From NCBI RefSeq assembly GCF_017591425.1, contig NW_024465369.1, forward strand, positions 29,183,001-29,247,000: a DNA stretch of 64,000 bases. The letters are read 5' to 3'. The position numbers and the translations under genes were made by a program. The notes under the pieces were generated by a model. It was given only the letters and a program-made list of their open reading frames with translations, was not told the DNA's origin and did no database searches. This DNA comes from Ochotona curzoniae (lineage: Eukaryota; Chordata; Mammalia; Lagomorpha; Ochotonidae). Every line of letters begins with the position of its first letter. Position 1 is the stretch's first letter. Below, one piece after another: positions 44,680 to 56,705 of this stretch.

Positions 44680-45040
44680 TTTTTTTAAATTACTTATTTA
44701 AAAGGCAATTACAGAGATGTACACAGAAAAGGAGAGGGAACTGGAGGGAAAGTTGGAGAGAAACAGGATGGGAAAGGGAGAAAGGAAAAAGGTGCAATAG
44801 GGGAGAAGACAGGGAGGGAGGAAGGGCAGAAAGAGGAAAATTGTTTCATCCCCCCAAATAGCTGTAATGGATGGAGCTCATCCAAGTCAAAACCAGGACA
44901 CAGGGATTCTGTCCAAGTCTCTTACTTGGCCAGCCTAATACATTTCCAGGCACACTGGCAGGCAACACTAAAACCAATGCTCTGATGTGTAATGCTGACA
45001 TCTTATGTAGCAACCTAATGCATTATACCACAGTTACAAT
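44680..45040 (-). mobile_element. CSINE, old, with a purine-rich expansion
   Basis: Tail 'ttttttaaattacttattta', a long A/G tract at about 44725-44842, then 'tttcatccccccaaatagct', 'ggatggagctcatccaagtc' and 'aatgcattataccacagtta' at the head. The purine tract is the antisense of the CT-rich segment, greatly enlarged. Confidence 0.8.
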
Positions 45041-46639
45041 CCCTCTCCTGTATAACTTTGAGCATCCTCATAATCATCTAAATTCTGTACTAGGAAATTG
45101 TAACTCTCCATCTATTTGTAGTAGAATATTAAAACATTTTTATGTTCCTTTGAGGTGGCATATTGCCTTGCATTTTCTGTTTGTGCTGGTATACATTTTT
45201 TTCATGTATGTGGCAGAGACCTTGTTTCTGGTTTTAAAAGTGGCTTTTGTGGATTATAGTTTAACTGGTATTTTCAGGTACTGGTTTAGTATCCTACTTT
45301 GACTTCACTTCCAGTTAGGCACCATAATGTATTCTTTCTCTGTCTTCTAGTGCTGTGGTTAACAGTAGCAGCACATGAGTACTGAGATTCCTGGAGCCCA
45401 GTGAGATTGGTCAGGTCCCAAGCATGCAGTCCCAAAGGTACCTCTTGAAGGAAGGACTTGGGTTACAGGAGCTCTTTAGTGCTTACAGCTGGCCCAGCTG
45501 GCTCAGGGAGCTGGTTGGTATGCAGGCCTCCCAAGTCACCCTTTACCTCTGGAGCTGCAGTTACAAGAAAAGCGCCAACACCGAAAGGAGTGGCACCAGG
45601 ACTTAGCTGGGCCTGCAGACTTCACTCATTCACGAAGGAAGGAGCCAGAGCTCCAAGAATGGCATTGGTACTAGAAGAGCTAAGGCCTGTGGCTGTCCAT
45701 AAACCACCACGGATAGCAGTTGGAATCATGGGAGTGTCGCTAGTGCTGAGAGAATGCTTGACATTCATTCAGAGTTCACACAGGCCTGGCCTTGTGCTCA
45801 GCTTTCAGCAGTGGTGAAAATAATGGACTAGTGTCGTGCGAACCATATGAGAATCCTGGTAAATTCAGTTCTCTAAATCAGAAATCATGCCTTGGTGATG
45901 GGGCAAGGGAAATCAGGCCACAAGTCTGAAGGGCAGCTCATTCTAGGATTTGTATGGAAAAGCCCACTGGCTGTTATGCATCCATGTTCTTTGTAGTACG
46001 GATCAATCCATGGGCTAGAATCCAGTGTTGCTTTTGTTGTGCCAGGTGTATTTGAGTTGGTGAGGTTGCATTCTTGTTTAATGGAATGTCTGTGGGGACC
46101 ATGGTTGGAAACACGCAAGGCCTTGTGTCTTCTATGGGATTATAGATTCTGGCATTGAGTTGTTTCTCAAGATGGAACCACATTGTTACAAATTGTTGCT
46201 TTGGGATTCACAGTGTAGACACTGTGACTTATTTCTCTGAGTCTAAAGAACTCCAGATGGCTCTCCTACCTGTCCTCCCAGTCTAGTATGACTTGGATTC
46301 CCTCTGTAGTAAGATTTACTCCCAGTCAACCATATGTGCTCATGGACTGTGCTTAGGCTTTCTTACTGTTTTCTTTGGACTGGGCAATGGTCTCGGTTTC
46401 AGGTTAGTTTTGTTTCTCTGTCTATGCTGTCATTCCCACTTTTGGTGTCCTGTAAGGATCCAGCTAACCCTGGCTGGGATCTGCTGTTCTTTCTTGAGCA
46501 CTTACACTATATTGCAGTATTCATTGTTGTTTTAGTTCTTTGTGCAGTAAGAGACAGATATTGATCACCTATTTATGACCATTTTGGATTGATCTCCATC
46601 ATCAGCTGTTACATGCATTTCTTAATTTAAATTTTATAT
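45041..46639. other. GC-elevated block of unknown origin
   Basis: From about 45320 to 46550 the composition is richer in G and C than the flanks and contains CpGs ('aaaagcgccaacaccgaaag'). Several frames of 60-119 codons occur on both strands (for instance 45458-45817 plus, 45885-46118 minus), none with a recognisable domain. Text such as 'ctggcattgagttgtttctc' and 'aagatggaaccac' suggests an old retroelement 5' region, but I could not place it. Confidence 0.35.
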
Positions 46640-46760
46640 ATATGGAATATTATGTATTTCTCAATATATATTTTAGGCACATAGTGATCTCACCCTCCCT
46701 TCTACCCATCTTCCCCGCCCACCCTCATCCTTTGTTCTTTTTGGTTGTTGCTAATTTTTG
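46640..46760 (-). mobile_element. Possible older L1 3' end
   Basis: 'tatattttaggcacatagtg' followed by a C-rich tract ('atctcaccctcccttctacc') has the layout of an antisense L1 3' end: A-rich tail, then polypurine on the sense strand. The words differ from the recent L1 copies in this window. Confidence 0.4.
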
Positions 46761-48589
46761 TGATAGCCCATTTTTAGTTCCTTCACAACCAGAGGGTTAA
46801 CATGCCATTAGGTAAAGAATTCAACAAATAAGTAGAATATTTCAGTCATATGTTCTTAGTTGCATTTGTACACATAATTACTTTTATTTTCTTTTTAGCC
46901 TGTGACATGTCAATATGAAATCTGAGGCCAAGAGAATTTAGCATTTTCCCCAAGTTCATCATAATAATTGGCAGACGCTTTAGCTTCTGAAGCAAATGAC
47001 ATTAATTAAATTTTGAATAGTAGCTATTTGCAAAAAAAAATATTCATACTGGATTTGATCTTCCATGTGTAACTATATCTATAATGTTTACAACTATGAG
47101 TTGTTGTTAGGCACAAGTTGAAAAGAGAGACATGCAGAAGTTGTATCTTAACTCTGAGTCATAAAAGTAGAAAAGTTGTTTTTTTTTTTTTAAAGATGTA
47201 GGATGAGATTGGGGCACTGGAGGACCAAATACTGTTTTAAGTTCAGAAGCATAACAGAAACCATATTCAGGTCAGGGGCAAGGTGAGATTGTATGTTATC
47301 AGAATCGAGGCCATCAAACAAGCATCAGATAGTGTGTAGCTCAGTGTCCACAGTCACAGTAATGATCAAAGGCAACAGAAGAGCAACAAAAGCTAAGGAA
47401 GTATAGAAGATAAGGTCAACTCTCGGTCCATCTGGAATAAAATATGGAGACAGAATCTCTTAGAAGTGAGGCCTCTGTTGAAGCTCATGACACTAGATCT
47501 CCAAGTTTTAGATTCACTTATAACTGACATCTTGTACAGTGTGCCAATGTGTTTCCCAAGGGAGCTGAAGTTACCCTTTTGTTATTATCTGGTATTGATT
47601 GGGTTCCTAGGCAGTAGACAGATCTAGTCTCCATGTGCAAATATAATAATTAACTAAGAAAACCAATTAAGTTATTTAAAATAAAAAGTACCACAGTTGA
47701 GGTGCATCTTACTGGAGCCCTTTGTTATGATACATTTGTGTATAACAGGTTAGATAAATTGCAGAGTTTTTAAAGTTTTTTGAGATATTGTGCCACAGAG
47801 TTATGATGAAGAGGTGGACCACTTCCCATCCTAATTATACAAACTGTTCCCATTTACCCTTTAAAAGAAACAAGAGTATATTTTATTCTATTTGCAGTAA
47901 TGATATTAGTCTGGGGCAGAGGTACTGTCTTTTTCTGTTTTGTTGATCAGGGTGCTCAATACAGGTCAGGAATCTTAGGAGGTTCCAGCTTGAAGACACC
48001 TTTCCAGTAATATTGTAGATAAAGCACATCATAGAAAGATGAAAAAATATGAAGAAACTGAGATATGAAAAGATTAATGCCATGCAGTTACTCAATGAGT
48101 GTTGAAAATGTTGAGAACCATTTAGCACAACTGAGAATTATTTGGAACAACTGAAAAAAGTTAAAGCACTTTTTCAGATGTTTTAAGTTATTCACATTGC
48201 AAGGGAGAAGGTTTGAGAATGAATGATCTCGTAAGTAATGTCTAGGGACTACTTAACAGTAGAAGTTATGTAGCTGTTGTCAACTTACATTGAGGTTAGC
48301 ACGGAGAAAATGAACTTATTTGAAGTAAAAGACTAAGAATGAACATTTGAAAAGTACTGGGCAAGTTGTATTTAGTTAGTACAGAATCTTATTGATAGAA
48401 CTGGTCAGTTACATAACTGATTATTTGCTGAGCCAAGAGCAGAATCAGCTAACAAATCTTGACATCCTCTGGCTTGGAACTGGTGTGTGTATGCTGATGG
48501 TAGTGATATTCCAAATCTGTTTGATCTGATGTGCTGCCATGTCAGAATCATCACTCTTGTCATGATCACCACTCTAGAAGTATTTGTTA
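46761..48589. other. Unique sequence
   Basis: About 1.8 kb without CSINEs. A T-run at 47179-47191 is notable; the 81-codon minus-strand frame at 47883-48128 shows no recognised domain. Confidence 0.45.
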
Positions 48590-48740
48590 TCTGTCTTCCC
48601 TACAATATGGAAAATTCATGAAGATATCTACTATGCTCGTTTTATTTATCACTGTATTCTAGAACCTACCCATGTGCTGGGCCAATTTTAGGTTTCAGTG
48701 TTATTTTTGAATAAATGATTGACCAAATGATTTGAAAGAT
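48590..48740 (+). mobile_element. L2 3' end
   Basis: 'tatttatcactgtattctag', 'aacctacccatgtgctgggc' and 'tttttgaataaatgattgac' match the L2 end ('tgtatccccagcacctagca' through 'caataaatatttgttgaatg'). Ancient, shared across mammals. Confidence 0.75.
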
Positions 48741-51264
48741 ACGGTTGAAACAGAAGTCACAGAAAATATTTTCAGAGGCTGTTTGTCAGCCAGTAGAAAC
48801 CAAAAATGATGAAAATCTTGCTACTTTCATTTTACACAAACTACAGATGATGTCTGAAACTGTCAGACATTTTTCCTTCCCCTAAGATTTATAAAGGGTT
48901 ATCTGGAAGAAATGTACAATTCCACGCATGGGGAAAATATTATATTTTTTAAAAATCCAAAGTCTTTTACAAAAAGAAGAATGAAAATGTCTGGTGTAAC
49001 AAAAATGTGTCTATGAAAATATTCTGCATTACTTATTTGAAAAAAGACCCTTGCCACACATTTAGAGATGAGGAATGTTCTTCTGTAGAAATGGAATGTA
49101 TTTGAGTCACTTCCATGTTTAAGCTATATGCATGATATTACCATGGGAGTGTTCAGCTGGCTGATGGGCATGACAGTCCCTTCTGAGGTTGGAAATGGTA
49201 CTGTGCTATTCACAGCCTAAGCAGAATATATAAAATCCTTTGGGTAAAAATGAGATAAAGCATCCCAGCAAAAGGCACATAGCTCTCCTGTCAGCAACAG
49301 AATAAAAAATTCTTTTGGTACATTGAAAACATTGTTAAAATTCGAGCAAACCAGGACATTTCCTTCTACTTCTAATATTTTTTCCTTGAATAATATTCTA
49401 ACAATTGTAAAGATTGAAGCCTAATAAGCTTTGGCTTACTGTTCTTTACATGTTCTCCTCTTTCCCATTTTTCTATAACAATGGTTTTAACACTTGTCAC
49501 CTTACAGTAGAGTAATATAAGAAAGGGAATAAGAAATCTATAGGAACAATGAAGATGACTTTCAATGGATTGCAGAATTAAAACACTTGGATATATTTAT
49601 ATCAAAGGAAAAGCATCTGAAACAGCTTATTATAAGCAACACTGTTTTATTACCAAAAATGACATATTGTTTCCCTATTGTATTATTCCTGTGACTCTTC
49701 AAAAATACTGGGAATAATTTCTATGTTATTAAAAAAGGATTAATACAAGATTATTACTATTACAACAAAGATAATTATACTTGTTAAACAGACACTTGGA
49801 AACCAGGCTTGAATCTGAACTGTGTTTTTCCATATGAGCATGTGGCTGGAAACACAGATAACCAAAGATAGAGCATCAGATAAATTATAGATATGAATAG
49901 CATTTTTAGAGTTAATACTTGAAAAGTACCATGATAGATACTTTAATTATTTATGAATATTGTTTATTTAATGAAAATTTAGGAGTGAAATTAGAGGATA
50001 AGCCATAGAACAATAGTTTTAGAATATCTCTGGAAAAATGATGATAGTTGAGAGAGTTAGGATGCTGAAGGAAATTCTGAATTCTTTGGAAAAAATGAGA
50101 GTTATATATTTTGAGTGATAATTGCACATCAGTGTGGGCCAATCAGTTGTAACAAATGTGCCACTATAACAGGAGCTTTGATAGGGATGTTGTTTGTATA
50201 AGACTAGATGTGTAATAGAGAACTAGATTTGTGGTAGCTTTCTAAAGCAAAATCTCTTAAAAATTTAAAACACATATACTTTACACTAACATATTAACCA
50301 AACTTGCCCAACAAATGACTGTAATCTTTTCAGCACATACTAGAAAACTATCATGAATCTCTTATCAACAGAGAAACAATCAGATTTACACAACTAAAGG
50401 ATATTAGAGAAGTATGAAGAGCACTTACACCACTTAAAATGTTAGACTATTTTTGGATTTATAAAATACTTGAGATATTTGACATCTGCTAAGAATGTAC
50501 TTCTTTGGATATATTCTTGTGTTTAGTAAATACTCACTCTGTAGCTATTTGTATGTTTTAGTTTTTTTGTTTTGTTTTGTTTTTGTTTGTTTGTTTTTTC
50601 CTCTCAAAGAGGACCTGGAACCCAAAAAAGCCTCAGATTCCAGGAATTCTTGGATTCATTCATGCTTAATCTCATTCCATCATAGTGTATGTTAGCATTT
50701 CTTTTCATATTAAACTCCCATCTCTCAACGTATTTCTTCTTTTCATATACCCATACTCATCCTTCAGAGGCCAAATAAAATTTTAATTTATTTATTTCAA
50801 AAGTAGGTATATTATTCTCCCTCCAGTCTTCTTTTTCTATGTTTCATGTTAAAGTACATTTAAGTAGAAATGCAGTAATGAGTGCTGTGGTAAATTTATA
50901 ACATCATAAAATACTGTTATAATAAAATGTTATTTATGCTACCCCATTTTAAGTATTGTTTGTTAATGAGAATGCATTTATTGATGGAGATTATCCTCAA
51001 AATTAGCCTCTCCCTAGGGTTAAGTAATGATAAGCTACACACTCTATTGCTAATAATCTTACTCTCAGTAAATCATGTACAAACATTTTTGTGTATTGTT
51101 CAACTTTCCATAAGGAAATCTCCAAATTGAAGACATTTTATGTCTTCAGATTTCTCTGTTCCACCTTTAATAGCATCCTTTCTAAATGGGAGGTCTTAAC
51201 TTTCATTTAGTTTGACATGCATGATGACTGATTCTATTTCTTCAACTATTTTACAAATAATTAC
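48741..51264. other. Unique AT-rich sequence, about 2.5 kb
   Basis: No lineage-specific repeat recognised apart from a (TTTTG)/(TTTG) run at 50560-50600. No long frames; those at 49951-50142 and 50927-51130 are ordinary for AT-rich DNA. Confidence 0.5.
50560..50600. repeat. (TTTTG)n / (TTTG)n microsatellite
   Basis: Imperfect run of TTTTG and TTTG units following 'gttttagt'. Confidence 0.88.
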
Positions 51265-51410
51265 AAAATATATTTTAGTAGTGACATGCAATTACACTGA
51301 CAGTCCTCAATGACTGCACCAGCCTGCATCCTCACCAGCAGTGCAGTAGGGTTCTATTTGTTGCAAGTTTTATGACATTCTGTTTAAAACCAATAAAACG
51401 AAAGGTCAAT
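51265..51410 (-). mobile_element. L1 3' region fragment, minus strand
   Basis: 'caatgactgcaccagcctgc' and 'atcctcaccagcagtgcagt' correspond to the antisense L1 text 'tggctgtactagtttacatt' and 'cccaccaacagtgtagga'. Short and old. Confidence 0.7.
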
Positions 51411-51804
51411 TCATTTTCTTTAGGCTATATTCAATTGTAGGACCAGTCATTTTGCTTAAAACAGTTTAAAGCTAGGTGAAATATTCTTATAACAAACCCT
51501 ATTCTTTAAACAGAAATTACTATTTCCTCCAATAAGGTGATGGGTAGTTACATTAATATGCCAACCTGAAGAAAGACACAAGAGTAAATTTGAGGAAACA
51601 TTTTAGGGAAGGCTATATACTCTACAGAAAATATTTGGCCATCTGAAATTATTTTTAAATAAGATGATATATAATGTTTTCCTTCCCTCAGCAATCTTAC
51701 CTATGTATCCCTTCTAGGTATTCTTAACCCCTCTTAAGCCATTTATGATATATAAATGCATAAATATATTAAGGTATCTCCTAAACTTTTCAGTCTGTAG
51801 TTTA
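51411..51804. other. AT-rich gap
   Basis: No feature recognised. Confidence 0.45.
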
Positions 51805-52100
51805 AATTTTTTTTCTTTTCAAATTTGAAAGACAGAAATGTAGAGTCAAAACTAGAGATCTTCCACCTGCACATCCAGTCCCCCGATGCCCACAACAGCT
51901 GGGCATAGCCAAGCCAAATCCAGGAACTGAAAATTTAATCCAGATTTCTTACTTGCTTTGCAGGAATCTAAATACTTCAGTAATTCCTGCTGCCTCCCAG
52001 GATTTGCATTAGCAGGAAATCAGAATCAGAAGTAGCACTTGGACTCAATCCAACCCAGGCACTCTTTTGGATGTGTGTATCAGAAGGGCATTGAAATTAC
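51805..52100 (-). mobile_element. CSINE, old, minus strand
   Basis: 'tttcaaatttgaaagacaga', 'gagatcttccacctgcacat', 'caacagctgggcatagccaa', 'gccaaatccaggaactgaaa', 'tcagaagtagcacttggact' and 'ccaacccaggcactcttttg' are in the order of the older C-repeat class. Confidence 0.82.
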
Positions 52101-53714
52101 TGTTGTCAAATATTCACTCCACTATCTCTTGAATGTCCCCCCCCACACACACACCCTCAAATCCACTATATCCAGTGTCTTTTATGTCTTGCTCCAAACC
52201 TCTCAATTCACTATCTTCAAGCAAGGTATTATCTTTTGTTCTAATGAATTTAGGAATTATCTATGTTAATTTCATCTGCTGTCTTTGTTGATTACTCTGT
52301 CATATCTCTAAAACTGCCCATTTATCATAATAGTTTTACTAGATGTAGAGTACCCTCTATATAATAGCTAATTTTGTTTTCCTTTCTTCACAAAGCTGAC
52401 TGATCCTTCTGAAATATAAATCATTTTGTTAACTTTATTTATTATACATAGAAGTCCTGTTCTGTGGTTCAGAGGTCCCTAACCATAGACATAATTCCTG
52501 AGGAGGGAAATAAAACACAACTTCCTAGTTCAGTCATATCTCATCCATTTTGCTACATCTCATTATGATTTATGCTCTGCTGTGTACACATTTGACCTAA
52601 CATAGTAGGAAGTATTGACTTATTCTAACAGACTTTTCTTTTACTTCTGTGTGTTAACCTCGGTGTTAACCAAACTCCTATGAGGAGCAGCTGCCTAGGT
52701 AGAATCATGTGAAAAGAGGTTTATTGGAGGGAACAGCTATGAAGGATAAAGAAGAAGAAATGGAAGTATACAGAGAATGCAGGTATTAGCCCCATTGAAA
52801 GAAAGAAGGAATGAAGATGAATTTACGTGAATATTACCACCCCACCACACAATTCAAGAAAATTTCAGTGAAATTTTAGGATTGAAATAATTAATGGAGT
52901 TCAAGGTCCTCTGGAATTCAAATCCATTAGTGCGTGCACCCTGCTCATTCACTACCCAAGGGTAACTCCAGACACATGATCTTTTTAAGAATAAGGGCAT
53001 GAATCTAGCAGGTACCAGTTGAAACTGGGCTGAGGATTATCTGTTCTCTTCACATTGCAAAATCTAATTAGTGCATTTTCATGACTGCTACTGCATGCCT
53101 TACTCCAGACTGTCTATTTCAGTGGATGATTCAGGGATTAACTACACTATTGCTCCTCCCTTGTTATTATGGGTCTTCATGAGGAGAGTGTTGAAGTGAG
53201 AAGTGGCACAATCTAAGCCCCATTCCTGAAATTGAATCACAAGCCTGCAACTGGTGTTGAACTTTCTTAATGTTCTATTCTAAATGCACTTATTTTATTA
53301 CCACCTGATCAAACCCTAAGAGTTTTGCAGGGTGTGTTACCCTAATTTTTATTCTTGAAGATATGAACCAAGAGCACTCAAGCAGATCACACAGTTTTCA
53401 CATGTGTTCCTTCCCATCCACATTGTATAAAATGGGCTTAGCACCTTGCACAAATCAGTCAGTTGTTCCTGCAAGGCAATTTATTTTCATAGTTTCTGGT
53501 CTCCATATCAAAAATTCTAACATGTCCTGAGAGCATCAATAATTTCTAGTTCAGTGGGAAAGTGTCTGGAAACCATGTTCTCTATCCCTAAAGAAAGTGA
53601 CGGTTATGAAAAGCACTCCCGATTCTTGGGAGTGATATTAACTGAAGCCATTCCTTCTTTAATCTCTTCATTTCTTGACTCATGCAAAACTCCTTTTGGG
53701 ACAATGGCTTCTAA
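52101..53714. other. Mostly unique sequence, possibly containing an old LTR
   Basis: A CA-rich run at 52140-52155. The 52660-53250 portion is less AT-biased ('gaaaagaggtttattggagg', 'cctcccttgttattatgggt') and could be an unrecognised repeat. A MIR-like stretch lies at 53285-53400. Confidence 0.4.
53285..53400 (+). mobile_element. MIR-like fragment
   Basis: 'ccctaatttttattcttgaa' followed by 'gatatgaaccaagagcactc' and 'aagcagatcacacag' resembles the MIR core ending '-gtcaagtgacttgcccaaggtcacacag'. Weak. Confidence 0.4.
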
Positions 53715-54078
53715 TTAAATCCATATGTCAAAAACCTGTATTGTGGCTCAAATGCCAGTATCCTACATCAGAGTTCCAGATTGAGGCCCAGCTGCTTTAT
53801 TTGCAATACAGCTCTGTGCTAATTTGCTTAATGAATCAACAGAAGCTGGCCCAAAAAATTGGTCTCTGATACAATGGGTGACAAAAATATAAATCGAGCT
53901 TTAAATGTTACAGCCCTTTGTGGAATAAACCAGCAGAGGGAGCCAGATATATACCTCTCGGTTTTCCTCTCTCTCTCCTCTCCCTTCTTCACCTCCTCTC
54001 TCCTCTTTCCCCTCCTTTCACCTTATGTTACCTGTTCTCTCCTCCTGTTACTCTGCCTGTCAAATAAATGAATATATA
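53715..54078 (+). mobile_element. CSINE, old, plus strand, with CT-rich expansion
   Basis: 'aaaacctgtattgtggctca', 'tacatcagagttccagattg', 'aggcccagctgctttatttg', 'ggaataaaccagcagaggga', then a pyrimidine tract at about 53963-54055 and tail 'ctgtcaaataaatgaatata'. Confidence 0.85.
53963..54055. repeat. Pyrimidine (CT) tract
   Basis: Long near-pure C/T stretch derived from the CSINE CT-rich segment; the frame 53859-54071 reads through it as leucine/serine repeats. Confidence 0.9.
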
Positions 54079-54539
54079 TTTTGATATCCACATATATATT
54101 CTAAATGTTAGCATTATATCCTTTCAGAATATTATCTCCAAGCTATGAAATCATCTATACCTCCAAAAGAACATTATGTTGCACTATGAGGCTCACTAAT
54201 CTAGGATGGAGTAGTGTAAGCAGTAGAACCACCATCACTGTTCTACCACTTGGGTTATAAAGTAGGTACCCTCTTCAAATGCTTTTATTTTTAATGAAAA
54301 CATTTTTTAGTTTAACAAAAGAAAGAAAAACTTGAATGAAGTAAATATGTTTATTTTAGGTAAATGTTTCCCAAAGGCAATATATTTAGTTTAAATCATT
54401 TTGTATGCTTTACCAAGTAATAATAAAATATTGAGGTTGAATTATTCTTTTTATGTTGTATTTCAAATATCAAAATTTATGATTCACTTATTTTGGAAAT
54501 AGTTTTTGTTATTGGTGTAATTATTATTATTATTAATCA
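54079..54539. other. AT-rich stretch with (ATT)n
   Basis: An (ATT)n run at about 54521-54536. No other feature recognised. Confidence 0.5.
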
Positions 54540-55250
54540 CTTTATAGTACAAATTTTCTGGTCTCTAATTTCACTCCATGGTGTCTGAGAGTATGCATGG
54601 GATGGTTTCAATTTTTTTTAATTGCTGAGACTTGTTTTGTGACCTATAACATGATCAATTCTGGAGAAGGTTCCAGGTACAGCTGAAAAAAATATATTTA
54701 GTCAGTGTCTGTGAGATGAAATGTTTTACAAATATCAATTAAGTCCATTTGTTCTTTTGTCTGTGTGAGAACTGTTGCTTCCTTGCTGAGTTTCTGTCTC
54801 CTAGACTTGTTCAATGATGTTAATTGGGAATTAGAGTCCCCCACTATTATTATATTGACATCTATATCCACCTTTGGGCCTGTCAGTAATTATTTCATGT
54901 AGCTGGGCCCCCTTGTATTTGGTGTGTATACATTTATTGTTATTTTTTTCTTGCTGGATCGATCACTTTATCATTATGTAGTGTTCCTCTTCATCTATTT
55001 TAATGTTTTTTATGGTGAAATGTTTATTATTTGATATTGGGTTGACTACACTGGCTTTTTTTCCCTTTCCATTGGCATGAAATATTTTTTTCCATCCTTT
55101 CATTTTCAGCTTCCATGTATCTTTATTGATAAGATGTGTCTCTTGTAGGGTCCTGCTTTTTGATTCAAATACTTTGTTACATGAAATTTGATACATGTTA
55201 GTCAGGTGTTCTGGAAATCTCCAAATATCTAACAGGTCCAATTTCTAGGT
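54540..55250 (-). pseudogene. L1 ORF2 endonuclease domain, decayed
   Basis: A 92-codon open frame (54963-55241) carries QETHL (55131-55145), containing the conserved catalytic Glu, then KGWKKIFHANGK (55065-55100) and EEHYIMIK (54966-54989), the usual order of L1 ORF2 endonuclease text. Homology continues to lower coordinates across stops and frame changes: YTPNT, VGDSN (54829-54850; the family has GDFN) and QMDLIDI. The conserved SDH near 54575-54590 reads SDT, apparently through a one-base loss. The start Met of the frame is not the ORF2 start. It is an apurinic-endonuclease-like retrotransposon remnant and cannot be active. Confidence 0.92.
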
Positions 55251-55597
55251 GACTCCAATCAGACATCATATAAAACTCAATTATATAAATTTTGTTTTGT
55301 TTTGTTTTTAAAACAAGACTTATTAGAAAAACTGAGACAGGAGGCTCCTATCCTAGTGATGGGAAGGGACTTTGAGATAGAAAGAAACCCCTACATAGGG
55401 GGGTGTTGGGATCTTTTAAAACTTTACTTCAAAGGGGTTTCTCCAAAGACAAAAGGAAATTCCTGGTTCCCATGGTACCTAGCTTTGACACAGAAGGCCA
55501 GAAAGGTGCCAGATATGCTTTAACACTTATAAAAAACACTTGAAAGATTTAAAGATCATGAATATATGTTAGCTGAACTCTGCTTATTAATTTTTCT
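55251..55597. other. Unassigned stretch, possibly an old repeat
   Basis: Starts with (TTTTG)n near 55290-55308, then 'gacttattagaaaaactgag' and 'acaggaggctcctatcctag' and a 73-codon frame (55302-55523) with no domain that I recognise. The composition (GGGG and CCCC runs) differs from the flanks. Confidence 0.35.
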
Positions 55598-55893
55598 TTT
55601 CTAAAATATTTATTTTTCTTATTTAAAAGAGTTAGAGTTCCCGAGATAGGGAGGTAGAGACAAGATATAGGTCTTCTAAACACTGATTCACACCTCCAAA
55701 TGGCTGGGTCTGGGTCAGGTCAGAGCCAGGAGTCAGGCACTACTACTTCTGATTCTCCCTTAAAGCTGGGAGTGGTCCAAGTATTTGGCCTGAACTCTGT
55801 GCTTTCTCATTCCATTAATGAAGTTGAGCAGCCAGGTGTTGAATCAGTACCCATATGGGAGTGCTAGTTGTTGAGCTGTTGCTCAGTTCCTGC
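55598..55893 (-). mobile_element. CSINE, old, minus strand
   Basis: 'aaaatatttatttttcttat', 'gggaggtagagacaagatat', 'ctaaacactgattcacacct', 'cagagccaggagtcaggcac' and 'gaatcagtacccatatggga'. Head decayed ('ttgttgagctgttgctcag'). Confidence 0.85.
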
Positions 55894-56047
55894 AGCAGAA
55901 GATACAAGCAGTGTATTTTATTAGTCAGGAGAGACCAGAGGCACCATTCTCTATGACTCTGTAACATTTAATGATTACTTAAAAGTTAAATTAGTCTGTT
56001 TCCACTAAAAAAGCACTCCATCCCACTTTGCCTTTCTTCTCTCTGTC

Positions 56048-56082
56048 CGGTATGTCCTGTATGTCCTGTCTTCTGTCCTGTA
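56048..56082. repeat. Short tandem of TGTCCTGTA-like units
   Basis: 'ggtatgtcctgtatgtcctg' followed by 'tcttctgtcctgtaatcc': about four imperfect copies of a 9-base unit. Confidence 0.7.
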
Positions 56083-56134
56083 ATCCATCATGTAGGATCA
56101 CAGCATACACCAGATAGATCTAATTTGATCTTTG

Positions 56135-56240
56135 ATGTAAGCACCAGGAAAGAAAAGATTTATTTGTTTTTCTCATCTTTGAGTCCTTACTAACATAGTT
56201 CTTAGGTTGTGATAAATAGCTGAATGCATAAATACTTGCA
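56135..56240 (+). mobile_element. L2 3' end
   Basis: 'gtaagcaccaggaaagaaaa', 'tctcatctttgagtccttac' and 'tgtgataaatagctgaatgc' match, in order, the L2 end ('taagctccatgagggcaggg' through 'caataaatatttgttgaatg'). Confidence 0.6.
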
Positions 56241-56409
56241 CAAGAAATCAAAGGAGGTCTACTTTGGTTAGACATGGAAAACTCTGGATACGTTAGTAAC
56301 AGAAAACAAGTGCCAGAAGCTCTGAAATCTCTCTGTGAATGTGAACTATTTTCAACTTCCTGTGAGACTTTGGAGATTAACGAATTTGAAGTGATTTAAG
56401 AAGTAGATG

Positions 56410-56705
56410 AGTGGGATCTGTGTGATGTCTCAATTGGCTAATCCTCTACCTGAAGCTCCAGCAGCCCACATGTGCACCAGTTCATGTTCTAATCTAACTC
56501 CATTGTAATGATCTGGGAAGGCAACAGAGGAATACCTTATGCCCATATGGGAGACTTTGCAGAAGATCCTGGCTCAGCTCACACTGGCTCAGCTCCAGCT
56601 GTTGTGGCCATTTGGATATGAACCAGCAGATGCAGCATCTTTCTCTCTCTCTTTCTCTGTTTGAAAATCTGCCTTTCCAGTAAAAATAAATAAATCCTTA
56701 ACAAC
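56410..56705 (+). mobile_element. CSINE, plus strand
   Basis: 'atctgtgtgatgtctcaatt', 'gtgcaccagttcatgttcta', 'cccatatgggagactttgca', 'ggctcagctccagctgttgt' and 'ccagtaaaaataaataaatc', followed by an ACA-rich run. Confidence 0.92.
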
